Origin: Natronorubrum bangense
Lineage (GTDB): Archaea > Halobacteriota > Halobacteria > Halobacteriales > Natrialbaceae
NCBI RefSeq assembly: GCF_004799645.1
Contig: NZ_CP031305.1
Span: forward strand, 1,054,001-1,118,000
Length of the DNA: 64,000 nucleotides
Direction: 5' to 3'
Both the position numbers and the translations under genes were made by a program. The notes beneath the pieces are model-generated. The model searched no databases and was not told where the DNA came from. It was given only the letters and a program-made list of their open reading frames with translations. Positions 26,179 through 35,437 of this stretch are shown here, in pieces; position 1 is the stretch's first letter, and every line of letters begins with the position of its first letter.

Positions 26179-28149
26179 ATGGGACAGACTCTCACCGAGA
26201 AGATTCTCGACGATCACCTCGTCGAGGGCGAACTCGAGACCGGCGAGGAGATCGGGATCGAGATCGACCAGGTACTTACCCAGGACACGACCGGGACGAT
26301 GGTCTGGCTCCAGTTCGAAGCGATGGGACTGGACGAAGTCCAGACTGAGATCGCCGCCCAGTACTGTGACCACCAGACCTACCAGTTCGACTTCAAGAAC
26401 ACGGACGACCACCGTTTCCTCCGCTCCGCTGCCGGCACATATGGCGCTCATTTCTCTCGCCCCGGCAACGGTATCTGTCACAACGTCCACCGCGAGAACT
26501 TCGCAGCCCCCGGGAAGACGCTGCTTGGCTCTGACAGCCACACCCCAACGCCCGGTGGAATCGGCGAACTCGCCATCGGTTCCGGCGGGATCGACGTCAC
26601 CGTTGCGATGGGTGGCGCACCCTACTACATCGAGATGCCCGAAATCGTCAGCGTCCGTCTCGAGGGCGAACTCCCCGAGTGGGCCACCGCGAAAGACGTC
26701 ATCTTGGAACTGCTCCGTCGCCTCTCCGTCAAAGGCGGCGTCGGCAAGATCCTCGAGTACACCGGCCCCGGCGTCGAGTCGCTCACCGCCCCCGAGCGGA
26801 TGACGATCACCAACATGGGAACGGAACTCGGCGCGACGACGTCGATCTTCCCAACCGACGAGCAGACCAAAGACTACCTCGAGCGCGTCAACCGCGGCGA
26901 GGAGTACGTCGAGCTCCAGCCCGACGACGACGCCGAGTACGACGACGAGATCGTCGTCGACCTTTCGGATCTCGAGCCGCTGATCGCACAGCCCTCGATG
27001 CCGGACAAGGTCGTTCCCGTCAGCGAAGTCGAAGGCGAATCCGTCGAGCAGGTCATCGTTGGCTCCTGTACGAACGGTGGCTACGAGGACATCCTCCCCG
27101 TCGCCAAGATGCTCGAGGGCCGCGAGACCTCGATGGAGACCGAGACGATCGTCGCCCCCGGCTCCAAGCAGGCCTCTGAGATGCTCGCCCGTGAGGGCTG
27201 GGTCGCGGAGATGATGGCTGCTGGCGTCAACTTCTCGGAAGCCACGTGTGGTGCCTGTATCGGTATTGGCCACGTGCCTGCCTCCGATTCGGTCTCGCTG
27301 CGAACCTTCAACCGTAACTTCGAGGGTCGCTCGGGTATCGAAGACGACAACGTCTACCTCTGTTCGCCGGAGGTCGCGGCCGCAGCCGCGCTCAAGGGAG
27401 AAATCATCGATCCGCGCAACCTCGCCGACGAGCTTGGAGACCTCGAGGCACCCGGCGTCGAGCTTCCTGACGAGTACGACGGCTCCAAGACGGACCTCAT
27501 CGCCCCTGACGAGGCCGTCGACGACGAGCTCATCAAAGGTCCGAACATCGGCGACGTCCCGCTGAAAGACCAGCTCGGAACCGACATCTCCGGCGAGGCC
27601 CTGCTCAAGATGGAAGACAACATCACGACCGACCACATCATTCCTGCAACGCAGGACATCCTGATGTACCGGTCGAACGTCCCCAAACTGAGCGAGTTCA
27701 CGCTCTCGCGTGTCGACGACACCTTCGCACAGCGCGCACTCGACGCCGACGGTGGCTTCCTCGTCGCTGGCGAGAACTACGGCCAGGGCTCCTCGCGAGA
27801 ACACGCCGCGCTTTGTCCGATGTATCTCGGCATCGAGGGCGTCCTCGCACAGAGCTTCGCCCGCATCCACCGTGCGAACCTCTTTAACTTCGGGATCATC
27901 CCGCTGACGATCGACGAGGAGACCTACGAGTCGATCGACCAGGGCGACGAGATCGAGATCGTCGACGACGTCTACGAGGCCGTCACGAGCGGGCAAGAAG
28001 AGTTCACGGTCCGCGTCGGTGACGAGGAGTACACCGCCACGCTGGACGCCTCCGAGCGCGAGCGCGACATCCTCGCCGCCGGTGGCAAACTCGCCTGGAC
28101 GAAAGAGCAGGCCGAAGGCGGCAGCGGTGCCGCACCCGCCGACGACTGA
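26179..28149 (+). CDS. acn: aconitate hydratase
   Basis: A 656-residue enzyme of the TCA cycle that isomerises citrate to isocitrate. The three [4Fe-4S] ligand cysteines are in GSCTNGG near residue 296 and TCGACIG near residue 356; substrate motifs GSDSHTPTPGGIGELA and GENYGQGSSREHAAL (swivelling domain, near 530) are intact. The domain order is N-terminal aconitase core, then the small C-terminal swivel domain, the arrangement of the mitochondrial-like archaeal group. A long antisense frame is a codon-use artefact. It stands alone and is followed by a T6 terminator. Confidence 0.96.
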   Translation: MGQTLTEKILDDHLVEGELETGEEIGIEIDQVLTQDTTGTMVWLQFEAMGLDEVQTEIAAQYCDHQTYQFDFKNTDDHRFLRSAAGTYGAHFSRPGNGICHNVHRENFAAPGKTLLGSDSHTPTPGGIGELAIGSGGIDVTVAMGGAPYYIEMPEIVSVRLEGELPEWATAKDVILELLRRLSVKGGVGKILEYTGPGVESLTAPERMTITNMGTELGATTSIFPTDEQTKDYLERVNRGEEYVELQPDDDAEYDDEIVVDLSDLEPLIAQPSMPDKVVPVSEVEGESVEQVIVGSCTNGGYEDILPVAKMLEGRETSMETETIVAPGSKQASEMLAREGWVAEMMAAGVNFSEATCGACIGIGHVPASDSVSLRTFNRNFEGRSGIEDDNVYLCSPEVAAAAALKGEIIDPRNLADELGDLEAPGVELPDEYDGSKTDLIAPDEAVDDELIKGPNIGDVPLKDQLGTDISGEALLKMEDNITTDHIIPATQDILMYRSNVPKLSEFTLSRVDDTFAQRALDADGGFLVAGENYGQGSSREHAALCPMYLGIEGVLAQSFARIHRANLFNFGIIPLTIDEETYESIDQGDEIEIVDDVYEAVTSGQEEFTVRVGDEEYTATLDASERERDILAAGGKLAWTKEQAEGGSGAAPADD

Positions 28150-28169
28150 TCGCGATCCGTTGACCTCCG

Positions 28170-28175
28170 TTTTTT
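28170..28175 (+). terminator. T6 terminator after aconitase
   Basis: A run of six T after CCTCCG, about 20 nt past the stop codon, matches the oligo-T intrinsic terminators of archaea. The remainder up to 28431 shows no gene. Confidence 0.55.
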
Positions 28176-28431
28176 GCCGTTGATCCTCGAGGAGTGACGA
28201 CGCGCGCTCCATACTCTCAGCAGTTCACTCGACAGCCACCATCAGGCTCACCGTGGGCGCACGGTTGCGGTCGGCTTCACGGGATGTCTGGAGGGGAGCG
28301 ACACGCTCTCAGCCGGGACAGCCGGCAACGCTGACTCGAGGATATGGCGCGAGCGCTGAACGAGCACGACCACACGTGGGTAGGCCGTCGAAAGCACCCA
28401 GAGCGTGTAAAACTGCGGCCAGAAACGGTGA

Positions 28432-29229
28432 TCAGCTCTCGAAGTAGCGGCTGAGCAGTGCCGCCACCACCATGATGACGACGAGAACCGTCGAGAGCGC
28501 GTTGATCGTCGGCGTCAATCCGGTTCGAAGCATGGTGTAGATCTCGACCGGGACGGTACTCGAGGCCGGTGAGATGAGAAACTGCGTCGCGGTGAACTCG
28601 CCGAAGGAGACGACGAAGGCGACGAAAAAGCCCGCCAGCAGCGCCGGCGAGATGATCGGCGCGGTGACGTTCAGGAACGTCACCGTCGAGTCAGCACCGA
28701 GCACGCGAGAGGCCTGCTCTAGGTCCTCATCGAAGGTTACCAGCTGTGACCGGACGAGCAAGAAGACGTACGGCACCGTCAGGATCGAGTGGCCGACGAT
28801 CAGCGCCGGGTAGCCACTCGAGACGTCGACCATCCCGAAGTAGCGGATCAGCGCGATCCCGGTGATAACGGGCGAGATGATCATCGGCAGCAGCATGATC
28901 GTCGAGAGCTGCTGTTTGTACGGGAACTCGGCGCGAACGAAGCCGACCGCGGCGGCAGTGCCAAAGGCGACGGCCAGCAGCGACGCCGCTGTCGCAACGA
29001 TGAAACTCGTCACCAGCGCGCCCAAGAGTTGACTGTCGGTCAGTAACTCCGTGTACCACTGGAGGCTGATACCGTCGTAGGGGATCGCCGGGAACGTCTG
29101 GCCGGTAAAGGACGTGAGGACGACGATCGCCACCGGCACGAGCAAGAACGCATAGATGAGCAACAGGACGAATAGCAACGTGCCCTGTCGTACCAGGCTG
29201 GCCCGACGAATCGAGGAGGTCACGCTCAT
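28432..29229 (-). CDS. ABC transporter permease (PotC-like)
   Basis: A 265-residue inner-membrane permease with six helices and the EAA loop (LEQASRVLGADSTVTFLNVTAP) that docks on the ATPase. It is the last gene of a four-gene importer operon and overlaps the PotB-like gene by 4 nt. The set resembles spermidine/putrescine and iron/2-aminoethylphosphonate importers; the binding protein decides specificity. Confidence 0.88.
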   Translation of the reverse strand: MSVTSSIRRASLVRQGTLLFVLLLIYAFLLVPVAIVVLTSFTGQTFPAIPYDGISLQWYTELLTDSQLLGALVTSFIVATAASLLAVAFGTAAAVGFVRAEFPYKQQLSTIMLLPMIISPVITGIALIRYFGMVDVSSGYPALIVGHSILTVPYVFLLVRSQLVTFDEDLEQASRVLGADSTVTFLNVTAPIISPALLAGFFVAFVVSFGEFTATQFLISPASSTVPVEIYTMLRTGLTPTINALSTVLVVIMVVAALLSRYFES

Positions 29230-30074
29230 AGGTTACCGAGCGCCTCCTGAAGGTTGAAGACGGCGTTGAACGCCGCGATGAACGCGACGAGCAAGACGGT
29301 GTAGATCACCGCCAGCGCCGATGCCAGCTGAATGTTGTACGCCTCGAGGAACGTGCGCGCGATCTCGTTTGCGATCATCGATTGGTTCGGTCCACCGAGA
29401 ACTGCAGGCCCGAGGAACGACCCGGTCGCAAGGATGAACACGATAACACCTGCGGCGACGATCCCTGGCATGGATAACGGCAACACGACTTCGCGGATCG
29501 TTCGGAACTGCCCGGCGCCGAGCACTCGAGATGCATTGATCGTCTCGTGGTGGATCGCGTTCAGTGAGTTGTAGATCGGCAGTACGGCGAACGGAAGGTA
29601 CGCGTTAGTCAACCCGAGAACGACGGCTGTCGAGGTAAACAACAGGTCAATCTCGAGGCCGGTGACCTGTGCAAGCGGTCCCGTCGGTGAGAAAAACAAC
29701 ATCAAGCCGAAGTAGCGGATGATGTAGGCGATCCACAGCGGGACGACGACCAGCGTCAACAGGAGTCGAACGCGCTTGCTCGCGAAGACGAGGTAGTACG
29801 CGAGCACGTACGCGAACACGAGTGTGAGTACGGTCGTTACGAACCCGTAGATGAACGACCGAACGAACGCACTGACGTAGACGCCGCCGGTCGCCCGGTG
29901 GTAGGCCTGGAAGAGGCTGCCGTCGCCGAAATTAAGACTCTCGACGACCAGAAACAGGATCGGGAACACGAAAAAGAGCGTGACCCAGCCGATGCCGATT
30001 GCCACGAGGTGGCGATTACTGATGCGCTCGGTGAGCCAACTGGGGACCGGACTCCGGTCAACGACGACGCTCAT
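29226..30074 (-). CDS. ABC transporter permease (PotB-like)
   Basis: A 282-residue permease with six helices and an EAA loop (NASRVLGAGQFRTIREVVLP) near residue 185. Its N-terminus is cytosolic and polar (MSVVVDRSPVPSW). It pairs with the PotC-like protein to form the channel. It overlaps the ATPase gene by 4 nt upstream and the PotC gene by 4 nt downstream, a sign of tight translational coupling. Confidence 0.88.
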   Translation of the reverse strand: MSVVVDRSPVPSWLTERISNRHLVAIGIGWVTLFFVFPILFLVVESLNFGDGSLFQAYHRATGGVYVSAFVRSFIYGFVTTVLTLVFAYVLAYYLVFASKRVRLLLTLVVVPLWIAYIIRYFGLMLFFSPTGPLAQVTGLEIDLLFTSTAVVLGLTNAYLPFAVLPIYNSLNAIHHETINASRVLGAGQFRTIREVVLPLSMPGIVAAGVIVFILATGSFLGPAVLGGPNQSMIANEIARTFLEAYNIQLASALAVIYTVLLVAFIAAFNAVFNLQEALGNL

Positions 30075-31171
30075 ACCACGACCACCGACTCGGGGTCGAA
30101 CGTAACCGTCACCGCATCACCGACTGCGATGTCCGGGAACCGAGGCGTGTTCGCCATCGCCGTTTCGCCGCTCTCGAGTGTGACGGTGACCTCGGTCCGA
30201 TTGCCGAGGTTGGAGACCTTTTCGACGGTGCCGGGGAACGCGTTGTCGGCGGTCGCTGCTGCGGTCGGTGCCGCCGACCCCGTTTGTGAGACGGTTGTGC
30301 CACCGTCCGCGGTCGCCGAAACGGGTTCGACGTCGACGTCTTCGGGGCGAACGAACAGACTGACGTCCTCGCCGTCGTCGTGGTCGCCGGTGACGGTGAC
30401 GCGAGTTGCGTCGGTCTCGACGGTCGGCTGCTCGTCGACGGTCGTGACAGTCCCACCAAACGTAGTGGATTTCCCGACGAATGTGGCGACGAACTCGTTG
30501 GCCGGCTCCTCGTAGATCGTTTCGGGATGGGCTGCCTGCTGTTTCTGCCCGTCGTCGAGGACGACCACCTTGTCAGACATCGAGAGCGCGTCCTCCTGAT
30601 CGTGTGTGACGTACAGCGATGTGACGCCGAGTTCGCGCTGCAGTGTCATCAGCCACTCGCGCATCTCCTCGCGAAGGACGCGGTCCAGTCCCGTCAACGG
30701 CTCGTCCAGCAACAGGATGTCGGGTTCGTATGCGAGCGCTCGAGCGAGCGAGACGCGTTGTTGCTGTCCACCCGAGAGTTCGTCCGGGCGATGATCGCCG
30801 TGGTCGGGAAGATCGACGAGTTCCAAGAACTCTTGGACCTGCGCATCGCGTTCCTCGGCATCGTAGCCGTGCATTCGGAGGCCGTAGGCGATGTTCTCTC
30901 GGACCGTCATGTGGGGGAACAGTGCCGTACTCTGGAACGCCATTCCGATATTGCGGTCCTCAGGTGCCAGGTCGGTGACGTCCTCGCCGCGGAGTTTGAC
31001 CTGGCCGTCGGTTGGCTCACGGAGTCCGGCGATCATATGCAACAGCGTCGTCTTCCCACAGCCAGACGGTCCGAGCAGTGTGACGAAGTCGCCTTCGTCG
31101 ATTCGGAAACTGACGTCGTCGACGGCGAGCAGCTCTCCGTAGTACTTCGTGAGTCCGGTGACTTCGAGCAT
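30071..31171 (-). CDS. ABC transporter ATPase (PotA-like)
   Basis: A 366-residue ATPase. Walker A GPSGCGKTT is near residue 34, the signature LSGGQQQRVSLARAL near 133, Walker B ILLLDEPLTGLD near 153, and the switch His in YVTHDQEDAL near 190. A C-terminal TOBE domain follows. The insertion between TOBE strands near residues 290-320 is Thr/Ala-rich, an acidic halophile feature. The gene lies 6 nt after the substrate-binding protein gene. Confidence 0.92.
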   Translation of the reverse strand: MLEVTGLTKYYGELLAVDDVSFRIDEGDFVTLLGPSGCGKTTLLHMIAGLREPTDGQVKLRGEDVTDLAPEDRNIGMAFQSTALFPHMTVRENIAYGLRMHGYDAEERDAQVQEFLELVDLPDHGDHRPDELSGGQQQRVSLARALAYEPDILLLDEPLTGLDRVLREEMREWLMTLQRELGVTSLYVTHDQEDALSMSDKVVVLDDGQKQQAAHPETIYEEPANEFVATFVGKSTTFGGTVTTVDEQPTVETDATRVTVTGDHDDGEDVSLFVRPEDVDVEPVSATADGGTTVSQTGSAAPTAAATADNAFPGTVEKVSNLGNRTEVTVTLESGETAMANTPRFPDIAVGDAVTVTFDPESVVVV

Positions 31172-31177
31172 CGTTAG

Positions 31178-32254
31178 TTATGTCTGTTTGACTTCCTGGA
31201 ACTGTTCGGACCACTCGTCTTGCAGCGGCAGGATCTTCGACCAGTCGCGGAAGGCGAGATCCTCGACGGGCGCGTAGTCCGGGAGGTCAGTCATCTCCTC
31301 GGGTGGATCCTCGATCTGTACCGTGTAGTTCATTGCATCCGACATGTCGATCAGATTCTCTCGCTCGTAGGTGAAGTCCAGCAGCTCGTGAACGGTCTCT
31401 CGGTTCTCAGTGCCGTCGACAACCGCGAGCGTGTCGGTCCAGGCCATCGCTCCCTCCTCGGGCATGACGTACTCGATGTGGTCATAGCCGTCCTCCTGGA
31501 GTGCGAGGACGCGGCCACCCCACGCCTCACAGACTGTCGCGTTCTCCTGGCGCAAGTACTGGATCGACGTCGCGCCGTCGGACCAGTAGCTAAAGCAGTT
31601 CTCGTTCTGTTCTTCGGCCTCGTCGATCACGTCCTCGAATAGGTCCTCGTCGTCAGCGGCGTCGTTGATGTCGGCGTCGATCGCAACCGCGCAGTTCGAA
31701 AACCGGTCGACTGCCCGGTCGAGCAAGGCGAGTTCGCCGTCGAACTCGTCGTCTTTGATGTCGTCCCACGAGGTGAGCTCGCGGTCGACGAGCTCGGTGT
31801 TGTACGCGTAGCCCGTCGCACCGTTCTCTCGGATCAGCCCGATCGTGTCGCCGTCCTCGACGAGGAACGTCAGGTCCTGGGCCCCATCGCGGATGTTGTC
31901 GGTGTAGTTCGGGACGTCGTCGACGTCGATCGGCTCGAGGATGGGCTCGTCCTCGGCCGCTGCCTGCGCCATCCCCGTGTCGTTGAGCGCGACGATGTCG
32001 AACTCGCCGGGGTTTTGCTGGATCATCGAAATCATCTCCGTGGTCCCACCGGCCGACGTCCCCTCGATTTCGTACTCCGAGTCGTCGGCCCAGCGTTCGA
32101 AGATCTCCATCTGAGACTCCTGCGTGTTGCCACCGAACCCGAGGAATCGGAGTGTACTCGAGCTGCCTCCGAGACAGCCCGCAACACCCGCGAGTGATCC
32201 TGCACCGATCGTCGCCAGCGCCTTCCGCCTTGTTACCATGTTACGGTCAGTCAT
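31178..32254 (-). CDS. Tat-lipoprotein substrate-binding protein (PotD-like)
   Basis: A 358-residue extracellular binding protein. The N-terminus has the twin-arginine motif TRRKALAT, a hydrophobic core and the lipobox AGVAGC, giving a lipid-anchored protein exported by the Tat route as usual in haloarchaea. The mature part has periplasmic-binding-protein features (NGATGYAYNTELVDRELTSW, WGGRVLALQEDGYDHIEYVM) of the PotD/PotF type. Aspartate-rich motifs such as EEGAMAWTDTLAV may bind a cation. The start lies 30 nt downstream of a strong TATA box. Specificity may be for polyamines or a related cation. Confidence 0.88.
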   Translation of the reverse strand: MTDRNMVTRRKALATIGAGSLAGVAGCLGGSSSTLRFLGFGGNTQESQMEIFERWADDSEYEIEGTSAGGTTEMISMIQQNPGEFDIVALNDTGMAQAAAEDEPILEPIDVDDVPNYTDNIRDGAQDLTFLVEDGDTIGLIRENGATGYAYNTELVDRELTSWDDIKDDEFDGELALLDRAVDRFSNCAVAIDADINDAADDEDLFEDVIDEAEEQNENCFSYWSDGATSIQYLRQENATVCEAWGGRVLALQEDGYDHIEYVMPEEGAMAWTDTLAVVDGTENRETVHELLDFTYERENLIDMSDAMNYTVQIEDPPEEMTDLPDYAPVEDLAFRDWSKILPLQDEWSEQFQEVKQT

Positions 32255-32282
32255 GGGTCTGACAACTGGTATGATAAGGAGC

Positions 32283-32290
32283 TATATAAT
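32283..32290 (-). promoter_or_regulatory. TATA box of the importer operon
   Basis: TATATAAT on the plus strand reads as ATTATATA on the minus strand, 29-36 nt upstream of the start of the binding-protein gene at 32254. The surrounding 150 nt separating this operon from the divergent crotonase operon are AT-rich and should hold both promoters. Confidence 0.65.
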
Positions 32291-32408
32291 TCTAACGCCG
32301 ACTCCGAATTAGAAACGGGATTTTAAGAAAACCTCCGAAATAGCTAAGTGAGTTAGGAGAAATTATGACTAGTAACTCTCTCGCTACGGACGAGGGAAAA
32401 CGAGAACA

Positions 32409-33230
32409 ATGGACTGCACTGATGATCGAGGAGTGGACACTGTCGAACCGACAGCGACTGATGCCGTGGAGTACGACCTCGACGGCGACGTCGCCACAGT
32501 CACGTTGACACGCCCGGATCGGCTCAACGCCGTGACGAAGGAACTGTACGCAGGCGTCCTTGGTGCACTCGAGCGAGCGAGTGACGAGGATGCACGCGTC
32601 ATCGTTATCCAGGGAGCTGGCCGGGCATTCTGCGTCGGCGCGGACATGAAAGCCCACGGCGAGCGTGAGCGAACCGCCGGCGAGAAGCGCGAGTACGCCT
32701 GGGCCGCCCAGCGCGCCTGTCGGGCGCTTCAGACCCACGAGCGACCCGTCGTCGCAAAGGTACAGGGGTACGCGATTGGTGCCGGCGCCGAACTGGCACT
32801 CAGCGCGGATCTGATCGTGATGGCCGACGACGCAGAGATGCGATTTCCCGAGACCGGGATCGGAACCTACGTCGGCGGCGGTGTCACCTATCGGCTTCCC
32901 GATCGTGTCGGCACTGCGACGGCAAAGCGACTGTTGCTCACTGCAGCCAGCGTCGACGGCGACGAGGCCGCGGCGATCGGGCTCGTCGACGAGACTGTCC
33001 CTCCCGACGAGTTGAACGCTGCCGTCGACGATCTCGCGGGCGAGATTGCCGGCAACGCGCCGATCCCAGTCGCGTTCGCGAAAGAACAACTGGACCGGCG
33101 GCCGGACGATCCCCAGCTCGCGTTGACCGCGGAAGTCGACGCGCTGCTTACCTGCATGGAAACTGACGACTGGCAGGAGGGTGTCGATGCGTTCGCCGAG
33201 GACCGCGAACCGATCTTCGAGGGGCAGTAA
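32409..33230 (+). CDS. enoyl-CoA hydratase (crotonase family)
   Basis: A 273-residue crotonase. GAGRAFCVGADMKA near 69-82 is the oxyanion-hole loop, GYAIGAGAELALSAD carries E128 and FPETGIG carries E148, exactly 20 residues apart as in the catalytic E144/E164 pair of rat enoyl-CoA hydratase. It should hydrate 2-enoyl-CoA. The first ~20 residues are acidic and not conserved; a later start is possible. It is the first gene of a four-gene operon (2-nt gap to the next) divergent from the importer. Confidence 0.9.
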   Translation: MDCTDDRGVDTVEPTATDAVEYDLDGDVATVTLTRPDRLNAVTKELYAGVLGALERASDEDARVIVIQGAGRAFCVGADMKAHGERERTAGEKREYAWAAQRACRALQTHERPVVAKVQGYAIGAGAELALSADLIVMADDAEMRFPETGIGTYVGGGVTYRLPDRVGTATAKRLLLTAASVDGDEAAAIGLVDETVPPDELNAAVDDLAGEIAGNAPIPVAFAKEQLDRRPDDPQLALTAEVDALLTCMETDDWQEGVDAFAEDREPIFEGQ

Positions 33231-33232
33231 TC

Positions 33233-35437
33233 ATGCGTGATCCGATCGATCGCATCTTAGAGCCGTCGTCGATCGCCGTCGTCGGTGCCTCGTCCGATCC
33301 GTCCAAACGCGGCTACCAGGCCATCAAGACCCTCCAGGCGGGTGGCTTCGAGGGCACGATCTACCCGGTCAACCCGTCGGCCGACGAGATCCGCGGCCTC
33401 GAGGTCTTCGCCTCGATCGCCGACGTCCCCGAGCCGGTCGACCTCGCGTTGATCGTCGTTCCGGGACCGATCGTCCCGTCCGTGCTCGAAGACTGCGGCG
33501 AGATCGACGTCGGTGGCGCAGTCGTCATCGCCGTCGGCTTCGGCGAGACCGACGAGAAAGGCGAAGCCCTCGAGGAGGAAATCGTCTCGATTGCGGCCGA
33601 GAACGATGTCAGACTCGTCGGGCCGAACACGTCCGGGCTGATCAACGTCAGCGACGGGGCGAACCTCGTCGGTGCTGACGGCGTTCCCGAGGGTGACCTC
33701 GGACTGCTGTGTCAGAGCGGGAACCTCGCTATCGCGCTCTTTACCGAAGCCGCCGGCCGGGAAGGCGTCGGCTTCAGCCACTACGTTGGCGTCGGCAACG
33801 AGGCTGACCTCCAGTTCGACGAGTATCTCCCCTACTTCGAGCGAACCGACGAAACCGACGCCGTCGTCTGTTACGTCGAAGGCTTCTCCGACGGTCGCGC
33901 GTTCCTCGAGCAAGCTCGCGAAACTGGAGCGAAGACGCCGATCGTCGTCTGCAAGAGCGGCCGCTCGGACGTCGGCAAGCAGTCGGCGAGTTCCCATACG
34001 GGGTCGCTTGCGGGCGATGCAGCAGTCGCGGACGCCGTCTTCCAGCAGGCGGGCGTCGTCAGCGCCGATCGATCCGACGAACTGCTGGCGGCAGCCGACG
34101 CGCTGGCCTCCCAGCCACCCGTCGATGGCGGGAACGTCGCGGTCCTCGCCGACGGCGGCGGCCACGCGACGCTGGCAGCCGACGCCCTCGCCGAGCGTGG
34201 CCTCTCGGTGCCGCAGCTGGCAGCCGACACCCAGCGCCGACTCGAGAGCGTCCTTCCCGACGCGGCGAGCGTCCGAAACCCAGTGGACGTCGCCGGCGGG
34301 ACCGACGATGATCCCTCGGTGTTCGCCGACTGTGCGCTGGCGCTGTTCGACGATCCGAACGTCGACGCCGTGTTGCTCTCGGGACTGTTCGGCGGCTACG
34401 GCCAGCGCTTTACCGACGACCTCGCGCCGATCGAGCAGGCCGCCGCAGCGGAGATCGCCGACGCCGCCGCGGCGACTGAGACGCCGCTGGTCATCCAGAG
34501 CGCCTACGAGAGCACCGAGCCCGAAACCCACACCATCCTCCGAGAGCACGACGTTCCGGTGTACGAGTCGCTGGACATTTCTGTCGCCTGCCTCGATGCG
34601 CTGTCGACGTACGGCACGCACCTGCAGGTCGCCGACCAAAAGAGTTCGTTCGAGCTCGATTCCGAGTCCGCCGACGGCCCCGACGGCGTTCGAGCGCTCG
34701 AGGACCGTGCCACCGACGGCACCCTCTCGGAGTACGACGCCAAAGCGCTCCTCGAGGAGTACGGCGCGCCGGTGACGCCGTACGCGCTCGCCGAAACGGC
34801 GGCTGACGCCGAACGCATTGCCGCCGAGTTCGACGGCCCCGTTGCGATGAAGGTCGTCTCGCCGGATATCATTCACAAAACCGAAGCCGACGCCATCGCA
34901 CTAGACGTCGCGGACGAGTCAGTTCGATCGACACACGAGAGCGTGCTCGAGAACGCTCGAGCCTACGATCCAGACGCCGCGATCGACGGCGTGCTCGTTT
35001 CGCCGATGCGGACCGACGGCGTCGAGGTGATCGTCGGTGCGACCCACGACGAGCAGTTCGGCCCCGTCGTCATGTTCGGCCTCGGTGGGGTCTTCGTCGA
35101 GGTGCTCGAGGACGTTGCCTTCCGTGCCGCGCCACTGACCGAACACGACGCGCGGGCGATGCTCGGCGACATCGACGCACAGGACGTTCTCGAGGGCGCT
35201 CGCGGCGATCCGCCGGTTGACCGTGACGCGCTCGTCGACGTCCTCCTGTCGGTCTCCCAGCTCGTCGCCGACCACCCCGAAATCGCGGAGATCGACCTGA
35301 ATCCGGTGCTCGCGGGCGAGGACGGTGCCGAGATCCTCGACGCGAGTATCGTCCTCGAGTCAGGCGATGGCGACGACGACCCCGACAGGCAGACACAGGA
35401 GCCAGATGCGGTCCCCGATGGAGGTGTCGATGAATGA
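33233..35437 (+). CDS. acyl-CoA synthetase, ADP-forming (fused alpha-beta)
   Basis: A 734-residue fused enzyme. The N-terminal CoA-binding Rossmann domain reads SIAVVGASSDPSKRGYQA; SSHTGSLAGD near 250 holds the histidine that is phosphorylated; the C-terminal part from ~500 is an ATP-grasp domain with MKVVSPDIIHKTEADA. The enzyme interconverts acyl-CoA + ADP + Pi and acid + CoA + ATP. Bacterial and archaeal members activate acetate, propionate, phenylacetate or longer acids. Start 2 nt after the crotonase stop; the end overlaps the next gene by 4 nt. It could activate the acid produced by the nitrilase family protein in this operon. Confidence 0.92.
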   Translation: MRDPIDRILEPSSIAVVGASSDPSKRGYQAIKTLQAGGFEGTIYPVNPSADEIRGLEVFASIADVPEPVDLALIVVPGPIVPSVLEDCGEIDVGGAVVIAVGFGETDEKGEALEEEIVSIAAENDVRLVGPNTSGLINVSDGANLVGADGVPEGDLGLLCQSGNLAIALFTEAAGREGVGFSHYVGVGNEADLQFDEYLPYFERTDETDAVVCYVEGFSDGRAFLEQARETGAKTPIVVCKSGRSDVGKQSASSHTGSLAGDAAVADAVFQQAGVVSADRSDELLAAADALASQPPVDGGNVAVLADGGGHATLAADALAERGLSVPQLAADTQRRLESVLPDAASVRNPVDVAGGTDDDPSVFADCALALFDDPNVDAVLLSGLFGGYGQRFTDDLAPIEQAAAAEIADAAAATETPLVIQSAYESTEPETHTILREHDVPVYESLDISVACLDALSTYGTHLQVADQKSSFELDSESADGPDGVRALEDRATDGTLSEYDAKALLEEYGAPVTPYALAETAADAERIAAEFDGPVAMKVVSPDIIHKTEADAIALDVADESVRSTHESVLENARAYDPDAAIDGVLVSPMRTDGVEVIVGATHDEQFGPVVMFGLGGVFVEVLEDVAFRAAPLTEHDARAMLGDIDAQDVLEGARGDPPVDRDALVDVLLSVSQLVADHPEIAEIDLNPVLAGEDGAEILDASIVLESGDGDDDPDRQTQEPDAVPDGGVDE

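Noticed and set aside
26128-28212. 694-residue antisense frame opposite aconitase
   Set aside because: It mirrors the GC-rich third-codon pattern of aconitase on the other strand and has no domain; a classic shadow frame.
28150-28431. possible small gene after aconitase
   Set aside because: Only an Arg/Ala-rich frame with no RBS, promoter or domain; probably plain spacer after the terminator.
33257-34876. 539-residue antisense frame opposite the CoA ligase
   Set aside because: Arg/Gly/Val-rich composition, no domain, fully inside the clear CoA ligase gene.
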